A DNA stretch of 64,000 nt, from assembly GCA_026182355.1 (NCBI GenBank), contig JAPFBL010000047.1:1426001-1490000 (forward strand). The letters are read 5' to 3'. Each line of letters opens with the position of its first letter. Position 1 is the stretch's first letter. Of this stretch, positions 57,010 to 64,000 are shown one piece after another. The stretch comes from Hermatobates lingyangjiaoensis. Taxonomy: Eukaryota; Arthropoda; Insecta; Hemiptera; Hermatobatidae. The translations under genes and the position numbers were made by a program. The notes under the pieces were generated by a model. It searched no databases, was not told the origin of the DNA, and saw only the letters and a list, made by a program, of their open reading frames with translations.

Positions 57010-57990
57010 CGTTGCTTCAGCCCCCGACTATGGGAGTGGACCTTGCCTGAGGAAGTCTGCTAGTCATTACTTTGTCAGGTGGAAATAAGTAAAAAAAAGT
57101 TGTACTCATTCTCAAGTGCGTGTGCAAAGCTATTTCTGCATACTTTGGAGGGGAGAGACTAAACTCTTAGCAGAAGGAAGCCAGTCCTTTTTCCTAATGT
57201 ACCTTACATTTACATGCCTAAATTATATATTCTTCAATCTAGCACCAACTATCAATATTACCCCTAGTTCTAGTGCTCTCAATATTTTAGTCCACCACAT
57301 TGCATTCAGTCGCCACTATTATTTACAGCTTATCAATGACTTTTCAAGAAAAAGAAATAATGATTTCATTTCTCTTCAACCAATTAGTCCCCACCCTATT
57401 CTTTTTCTTCTTATTCCTCTCTTAAAAATTTTTTCTATAAACTTACGTCATACAAAGCCAATGTCGTAAGCTTTCTTATGAGTTTTGCTGTAAACAGATA
57501 CACACATTCAATCGGTCTAAAAATTGAAATGGTTCTATTTTACTACATTTACTATTATAAAACTTCTTTTATATTACTTCTTCCCAACAATTGATATATT
57601 TTCTGATATATACTAGCTAGTTAGCTTGAGACAATATTTTGCCGATTATTTTCAAAACACCTTTTTCAAATTTTAGTCTATGATTATTTAATTAATGGGG
57701 ATTCTAATTGCAACCTTTTATCATATGTAAGGACATGAATTAATGATATTGTCATTTCTTATTTACATACGTATGTGTTTTGTATCTAGTGTCAAACAAT
57801 ATTTCAGACAATTTCATTCATTTAAATGTCTATTTAGTTTGTACCCGTATAGGATCGTTCAAACTAAATTAATTTAGGAGCACTTCCCACATAACTTTTA
57901 TATAGGTTTAATTCATTGAAGGACAGGTTGGAGAGGCAGTCTCATAAGGGGATACACATAAGCCAAACATTGGTCCTTTGTGATGCCACA
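57010..57990. other. Mostly AT-rich non-coding sequence
   Basis: The plus-strand frame 57116-57469 (117 codons) is the longest open frame in this part. It shows no domain, and its Ile/Leu/Ser/Phe-rich content fits chance in AT-rich DNA. Nothing else was seen. Confidence 0.35.
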
Positions 57991-58223
57991 AAAAGAAGAT
58001 GATTCTACACTGGAAGTCCTAAATTTTGCCTAACTTAAGTATATTTAGAGTAGGGATCATTAATGGGTATCTGACATCGTACAGGGTCGGGACCGATGGC
58101 AGAACGGACGACGTACTCAAATTTATTCACCTCCCATATGAATAAATCGAGGACCAAGGTGGGTATGAAACCCTGGACCGTTCAGTTCAGAGGCGAGTAC
58201 GTTGCCACTGGGTTAACATGGCC
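57991..58223 (-). mobile_element. tRNA-derived SINE, minus strand, well preserved
   Basis: All family blocks are clear: 'gattctacactgg', 'gtcctaaattttgcctaac', 'tttagagtagggatc', 'atctgacatcgtac', 'gggaccgatgg', 'catatgaataaatcgagga' and the head 'gccactgggttaacatgg'. A B-box-like GGTTTCATAC lies on the minus strand at 58163-58172. About 15 bp in the middle ('cttaacgtcctctcc' of other copies) is shortened. Confidence 0.7.
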
Positions 58224-58600
58224 TGCTAATTCTTTGAGACTCTTAAAAAATTATGGACAAGACGAATAGAACAACAATATTGACGATTTTATGATTTTAC
58301 TAATTATTTCTTTGAAATTATTTCAAATGCTGAGTAAAATCATGTTCTTTCGCCAGTACATTAATAGTAACAACAATAATGTCATATGTCAATGTTCAAC
58401 ATTGATTAAAATACTAAGAGATTTCTCGTACGTGCTAACATACATTGTTCTCTTTGAATTCATCCTAATCATATAGTTTTAAATAGCAGATAATGGTATA
58501 TCTGTTTCTTTTTTCAAAAGAAAAGGTATTAGATAATACATAGTGTGGTACTATGTCACTACTAATTTTAGCTAAGTACATTGACCCGGCTAACAGTAAA
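58224..58600. other. AT-rich non-coding sequence, nothing recognised
   Basis: No supported feature. Confidence 0.4.
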
Positions 58601-59035
58601 TTGTGAAGTATAAGTGAATGTTGCTTTTCTTTTTGCGGGAAGTGTAATTGACGTGATTGTAGGGAACAGGAAGTAAGAGAGTTACTAAGCGAGGGCCAGA
58701 GTGAAAAGGGGGAGATAAGTAATTACTGTTGCAGCGGTAGATCGAGCTGGATTTATGGCAAAGAGGCAGTGCGTAACCGTGAGCAGCGAGAAAAATCGTC
58801 CAACCAGTCCTTCATCAATTACTCTTGCCAGTAACTGGTCTGCAACTGGGGAAGGGAGGACAAATCGTGCTCCGCATTCCTCTTCTAAGTAGACGACTTG
58901 CCAAGATCTGTGGACTCTGCGGCTTACAGCACACATTAACTAAACAACCACCTGGACATTACTCCAAAGAAAGACCACGGAAGACACAATTCACTTGTGG
59001 ACATTCACTTCTCCCTCTTTGTTGATACCCAAGTC
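58601..59035. promoter_or_regulatory. Candidate cis-regulatory element
   Basis: A GC-richer island with, in about 110 bp, a CRE-like TGACGTGA (58649-58656), ETS-like AGGAAGT (58668-58674), GATA-like AGATAAG directly abutting homeodomain-like TAATTA (58713-58725) and a CDX/HOX-like TTTATGGC (58752-58759). Both strands have open frames (58685-58936 minus; 58825-59025 plus), explained by fewer A/T stops; neither shows a domain. Confidence 0.3.
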
Positions 59036-59181
59036 ACTAAACTAACGAAATATCTGTTCCTTACATGTTTCTTTGAAAGTCGTTTTTAGTATGATACCAC
59101 ATAAATTTTTCTATTACAGGGAAAGAATTTCTATTATAGTCTCTCTATATATAGATGTTTAATTAACATCCAAAACCACAC

Positions 59182-59440
59182 TAGGAAATCAGAAAAAAGA
59201 CTGAGATATCTAAACCGTGTCCGTAGTCTTCGTAGACACGGGCAAGCAGTGACAAGAGGTCTTCGTAGAGTTAAATGTCAACTGTAATTTGATTTGATTT
59301 TATTATTGAGATTTGACTCTTTGAAAAACCGCTTATTATGGTTCAGATATCTGAGTCTTTTTTCTACGATTTCTTACCGTATTTTTGATATTGATTTTTA
59401 TTTCATATATTTATTGTGAAATCTTATTATATATGATTAA
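59182..59440. mobile_element. Decayed family-A-like foldback
   Basis: Arms at about 59184-59216 (minus) and 59338-59372 (plus) keep 'agatatctgagtc' and its complement, with the phrase 'tttgactctttgaaaaaccgctta' in family-A order. The box is altered (CTTTGAA) and GAAA has become CAGA. The terminal 'tgtgaaatcttattatata' matches the family end. A separate hairpin, CCGTGTC/GACACGG, lies at 59215-59241. Confidence 0.5.
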
Positions 59441-61640
59441 TGTGTTAAACAATACGTTTTGAACAAGTAGTTTCTTCTCTACTCTAGGTTTAGCTATAAG
59501 AATACAATAACGTGAGAGAGTTCATAATTTCATAGTCTAATATAATGATAAGATCAACTAGAAAGATAGTGTATCTTTATACTACACTGCTAACTTAAAG
59601 ACCACCTGATGTATTGTATTTTTAGATTTAATCGTAATGAGAAACACTACGTGTTAGTGATGTTGAACACATTAAAAACCAGTTTTTGGTGACTAATTTA
59701 TTAGTTTTTCAGCTTATCCAAACAATAACTGATTCCACCAACTTTTAATTTTATCTATGTGATGAGTTCTGGTTTTAGGCCAATGTTATCTTATGGTTCT
59801 TAACTAATCCCTAAAATTTTTTGCATCACCCATCTTTTGCAATAACTCGTATTAATATGAGCACAAATAATTTTCATATTTTAATATTATTTATAATTTA
59901 ATTTAAAATTTAATATTATTCAATACTAAATATTGTTAAAAATTCAATAAATATTTGTTTTTAATGAATTAAATTGCATTTTTTGCATACAAAATATCAT
60001 GAGTGAATAGATTAAATAATAAGATAAACTTTTTACAAAGGTCAAACTCGTTTAAATATTACAAGGATCAAAAACTATTACATAAGAAGCTCTCTGTTGA
60101 AATGTATGAATAATTTTGTAAAAATAATTGTAACAGTTAGACTATTTCAATAATTCAGAGTTGTCTATATTACTTGAAAAAAGCACAGGTAAGGTCAGTT
60201 GCTTCTCTAAGGTCAAAGCACTGTTGTAACTCTTCTACATATTTCAAGTAGTTCTATTACAATTTTTATTTGCTTTAATAGAACCTCTTTTTACATTACC
60301 ACTTTCATACAATTAATCAAAACTTTTAAAATGTTATTTTGAGAAATTACTTTTCAATTACTTTAGAACATTCATTGCCTTTAATGTTTTTTTCTATGAT
60401 TATTTAACAGTTCTTCTTGGAGTAAAATTTTTCATATACAAATACATGAATTATAATACAATTTTAATTTTTTTTTTTTTTTTTTTTAGCAAAGAAATTA
60501 TTGTGTCCAAGATGGACGTTTTAAAACTTTAATTACATAAATTTTTCTGCTCTGTAATCCTTGAGTACAACTCTAAATGCAAAGGTTTTTGCAAAATTTC
60601 TTTGTCTATGTATTGGGTTCCACATTACGTGGATCATATTCCTGATTGAATGGCCACTAATCTGGTGTTGTAATAATATGCAACCTAATGCCCTCGATCA
60701 TTAATCATTATAATTCAATAAAATTCCATTTATCCGACATGACTCTTACTATAATTCCTGATGGCTCATGAATGGAGAGCTTTTTGTGGATTTAGGTTAA
60801 CTAGAGGTGTAATAATTTCAGTTTAAAAAATTTCAATCCACTGATCAATATTATTTTTTGTTTATACTGTAACAAATATTGATACTAACACTTTTTTCCA
60901 ATTAAAATAATCAAAAAATTCAGTTTCTAGTAACCTTAAGTTTACTATGTAAGCCTTCTACTATATCAACTCTAAGATTAATTCTAAACATGGATCGTAA
61001 TAATCAAAATATGCTATGTATAATTTAGAAGATTATGCACTAATTCATTGTAAAGCAAACATAAGTCCAATAACAAAAATCATGCATACTAGCGGAACCC
61101 TTAGAAATGCACATCTCTCTCAGGATAATAGGTTTAAAATAAAAATGTATAGAGAATTATAATTACTTTCTGAATGAATAAAATATGTTAGACGAATTTC
61201 ATAGCAATCTTTTGGAATTAAATTTAAAAAAAAACTGTTATGTGCAATTTTATTTATCTTTTATTTTTTTGGTTAAGTTTTATATATACACATTTCATAT
61301 AAGAAATAGGGTAAACAAATTCGTAACCAATATACTTTTACTTTTACTGCAAGTTAATATGAGGACCATAATTATATTAGTGCTTGTTCTTTGGATAATT
61401 TTTAATCAAATCCTAAGTAATAACATACTTTGTAACTGTTTCAGTCTCAGTGTAACCGGGACTTATCACTGCGGTGTAACCCAATACAAGAAATATAATA
61501 ATTTCTGCTTAGACCGATAGAAACATTCATTCCGGCTATATTTTATGATATTATTTTTCTTTTTATAATCTGTATATACAAATATAAATCAGAGCATTCT
61601 TATCTCAATCACATACTGGAGTATATTTCATACTGTATTT
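59441..61640. other. AT-rich non-coding sequence, T20 run near 60470
   Basis: The homopolymer at 60468-60487 may be the tail of a minus-strand retrocopy, but no body was recognised beside it. The plus-strand frame 61185-61520 (111 codons) is Ile/Leu/Phe-rich with no domain. Confidence 0.35.
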
Positions 61641-61911
61641 CTTTATCAAGGTTTTGTCCAACGTGAGATTTTTCTCCAAAAAACACCTTTATATATATAT
61701 TTCTAGACACATTCAGGGCTACATCAAATTCAAAATGAATTACAATAACATTATAATGTATGCCCGCATAAATAATGTAACTTATTTTTTCTTGTTATTG
61801 TAATTAATTTTGTATTGATAACGTCCTGAAGATGTTTAAAAATATAGACAAAACGTTAGTGTAAAGGTGTTTTTTTTGTGAATTGATTGATGCAGGACCA
61901 AACCTTAATAA
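61641..61911. mobile_element. Foldback element, family C (copy 2)
   Basis: The same arm-interior-arm layout as at 21731-22025. The right arm has CCTGAAGATG, then TTTA...ATAGAC, then AAAACGTTAGT and AAAGGTGTT. The left arm is its inverted copy ('aacacctttatat', 'ttcagggctacat'). The interior block 'cttgttattgtaattaa' is shared. The two copies are 40 kb apart. Confidence 0.65.
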
Positions 61912-62960
61912 GCAAAAATAATGCATTGAAGTATACATAAAATATTTTATAATTCTTTGAATATTTTTTGCTCTAATAATTGTACACTGTGACTACATGT
62001 ACATCTTAAATTATAATATCTTGTAAAATACTATTACTTTAAACCTCTTATTTTCGTCATACAATTTATAATTAATATTTCTTTAGTTTATTTGTAAACT
62101 TAGTAAACATCAATTTTCTTTCTTCAGTCGTTTAAATATTAGAAAAAAGAAACCATTTAAGCAATAAATAACGGTTTAGGCAATGCAGGATTTTAATAGA
62201 TATATTGTCAAAGTCTATTGAACTTCATTCATATAAGTGATATATATTTCATTGATGTACATTTCACCGGAGAGATATGTACCTCTCTAGGTCGAGAAAA
62301 ACCTAGAGGTGCTCTAGGTCGTGAAAATTGTTGAGAACATTATAGTTGAACTCAATAAAAGAAATTCATGTTTAATAGCAGAATAGAAAACTAATAATCC
62401 ATATAATGATAATATGTATCTTGCGATCATTGTTTGGGATCGCATATATAACCTTTTTTGAAAAAAAAAACGATTGTTAACCAAAGTGAAAAACATTCCG
62501 AATTTATGTTTTTTTTTTCAATTACCATTTCTAGTGAAATGTGATGAGAAGACAATGTCGTAAACAGAAGTCGGAAGTAGTTTCAAAGTATCTCTGAGGT
62601 CATTGTACCATTGCTTATCAGACAACAGCTCTAACAGGATACACTTTACTGTCACTAAACTCCGTCATTCCAAAACAAAGCAGTCATCTTGGTAAATGGA
62701 AAGCTTGTTTCAACTAGTGTTTATTTTTGCGATTCAGATAACACAAACGGAATAGACAATTTTCTATTTTTAAAATATATTATCAAGTCAAACATTTTTC
62801 AAACTTGCAATTCAAAAATCTATTTTATTATCTACAGAAGATTGAATTTGTTTCATGGAAAAAAATATTATTTCTTATATCGACACAAAAATATGGAGAA
62901 CTAGGTATATTTACATTTAATTCAAATCTTTGTTTATTGTAATTATTTTACTCTGGATAT
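61912..62960. other. AT-rich sequence; a small hairpin at 62281-62325
   Basis: CTCTAGGT and ACCTAGAG recur in inverted order three times over about 45 bp, able to form alternative hairpins. Otherwise nothing was recognised. Confidence 0.4.
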
Positions 62961-63267
62961 TGGCGGCCAGGTTATGTCAATAGCAACTTTTTCTCCTCTG
63001 AACTGGTAGTTCTGGGAGACCTACTCTAACCCTCGATTTAAGCACATGGTAGGTGAATAAATCTGAGCACGTCATCTCTCGGAGAGGACATTAAACCATT
63101 GATACCGATCCTGTACGATGTCAGGTACTCGTTAAAGATGCTTACTCTATACACATTTGAGTTAGGAAGAATTTAGAACTGCTAATATAGAATCAATGGG
63201 AGTCGTAATATTCCCTTGAAGAATCAGCACCGGAGGGCTGACTTGTCAGTCTCTCAGTGCTCAACGC

Positions 63268-63295
<28 letters not shown>
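62961..63295 (+). mobile_element. tRNA-derived SINE with long poly(A) tail
   Basis: Family blocks run in order ('ccctcgattta', 'gtgaataaatctgagcacg', 'tcggagaggacatta', 'gtacgatgtcaggtactcgtt', 'tgagttaggaagaattta'). The copy ends in an uninterrupted A27 at 63269-63295. The intact tail suggests the most recent insertion of the family here, although the B box has drifted. The extra 80 bases before the tail ('gaagaatcagcac' onward) are not seen in the other copies. Confidence 0.75.
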
Positions 63296-63301
<6 letters not shown>

Positions 63302-64000
63302 CATTGCATTGCTAAATGCTTCATTTTTCTCATTTCCTAGATTCCTTTAGTACAAATATTTAGTTACATTTAAATCTTTGATAATGTTCAAAGGTTTACA
63401 AAAAATTGATCGTGATGTTTTAATATTGTAAAAAGAAAATAAATAACCAATTGGGTAAAAATGCTATTTTGAATATGTTACTTCAAAAGGTTTGAGTATA
63501 CAAAAATAAAGCGTTATATATGGGCATTATAGTTGTTTTAGTTATCCTGGTTTGAAAAAAATAGTCCTCATAGTATATAAATTAACCTCATAAATGTTAT
63601 AGCTATCCCGCTACTGTATTGTAATTAATGAAAACCCCAATTCCTGCATGTTCTTAACACTTAAATAAATTAATAAAAATTTATTCTTATATTTGTCCTT
63701 TTCTGTTAATGGAAAAGGTTTTCTTGTTTTTTTTTTTTTTTAGAAATAAAGATAATGCTATGTAACAGCAAACACCATCTAAACTGTTGATATTTATGTC
63801 TATCATTTACAGTAATATGAAGTACTTATTGCTTAAGCTAAATTCCACCAATATTTTTAAAAAATAATTCTTAAATATTTGGATAACATAAAAGATAAAT
63901 AACAAACGAGTCATTTCAGAAGGGAGATATTTATAAGCTAAATACAGAGATACTTGAAGATACAGAATTAATTAGATCCTGAGAGGCTTTCATATCTTGA
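63296..64000. other. AT-rich non-coding sequence, nothing recognised
   Basis: It contains a T14 run near 63728. No supported feature. Confidence 0.4.

Noticed and set aside
57116..57469. 117-codon open frame
   Set aside because: Length and Ile/Leu/Phe-rich content are within what AT-rich DNA gives by chance; no domain, signal or homolog recognised.
60468..60487. T20 run as a polymerase III terminator or retrocopy tail
   Set aside because: No transcription unit or retrocopy body was found on either side.

Overview
This window looks like intergenic or intronic DNA from an AT-rich invertebrate animal genome (my estimate by eye is roughly 30% GC). I find no intact host protein-coding gene, no rRNA gene, no CRISPR array and no bacterial-style operon. 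The eukaryotic evidence is decayed Penelope-like and jockey-type retroelements, tRNA-derived SINEs with poly(A) tails, hAT-like non-autonomous DNA transposons, long TA, GA and GT microsatellites, and spliceosomal-type signals. The jockey-type fragments lean weakly towards an arthropod, but the species cannot be fixed from the sequence.

Layout. 0-10 kb: AT-rich sequence with a SINE split by a hAT-like insert, a full SINE at 5.8 kb, the first copy of an unnamed dispersed repeat (7.1-7.9 kb) and a second hAT-like element (9.4-9.9 kb). 11.8-25.4 kb: a dense nest of Penelope-like element (PLE) debris. It holds a broken RT plus GIY-YIG copy at 15.2-16.8 kb, further PLE protein fragments at 19.1 and 20.3 kb, and many terminal-repeat (pLTR) pieces with hammerhead-ribozyme-like cores. 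Several pLTRs form long, sometimes perfect, palindromes flanked by TA tracts. 27-40 kb: a GC-richer island with a 68-bp tandem duplication, SINEs, jockey C-terminal fragments (28.4, 33.7 and 38.0 kb), a PLE endonuclease fragment (30.1 kb) and a degenerate minisatellite (39.4-39.9 kb). 41-50 kb: SINEs and two more loci of the unnamed repeat, one of them tandemly duplicated. 50-64 kb: SINEs, a purine-rich minisatellite, several GC-richer islands with clustered transcription-factor-like motifs, an exon-like segment near 56.9 kb and a foldback element at 61.6 kb.

How the parts relate. The PLE fragments, pLTRs and ribozyme cores belong to one retroelement system: PLEs encode a reverse transcriptase and a GIY-YIG endonuclease, and their pLTRs are known to carry hammerhead motifs. 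The SINEs probably relied on a LINE machinery; the jockey fragments are the only LINE remains I recognise here, but no shared 3' end was established. GC-richer islands in a gene-free AT-rich background suggest a gene desert or very large intron with regulatory elements. That is inference and needs comparative data.
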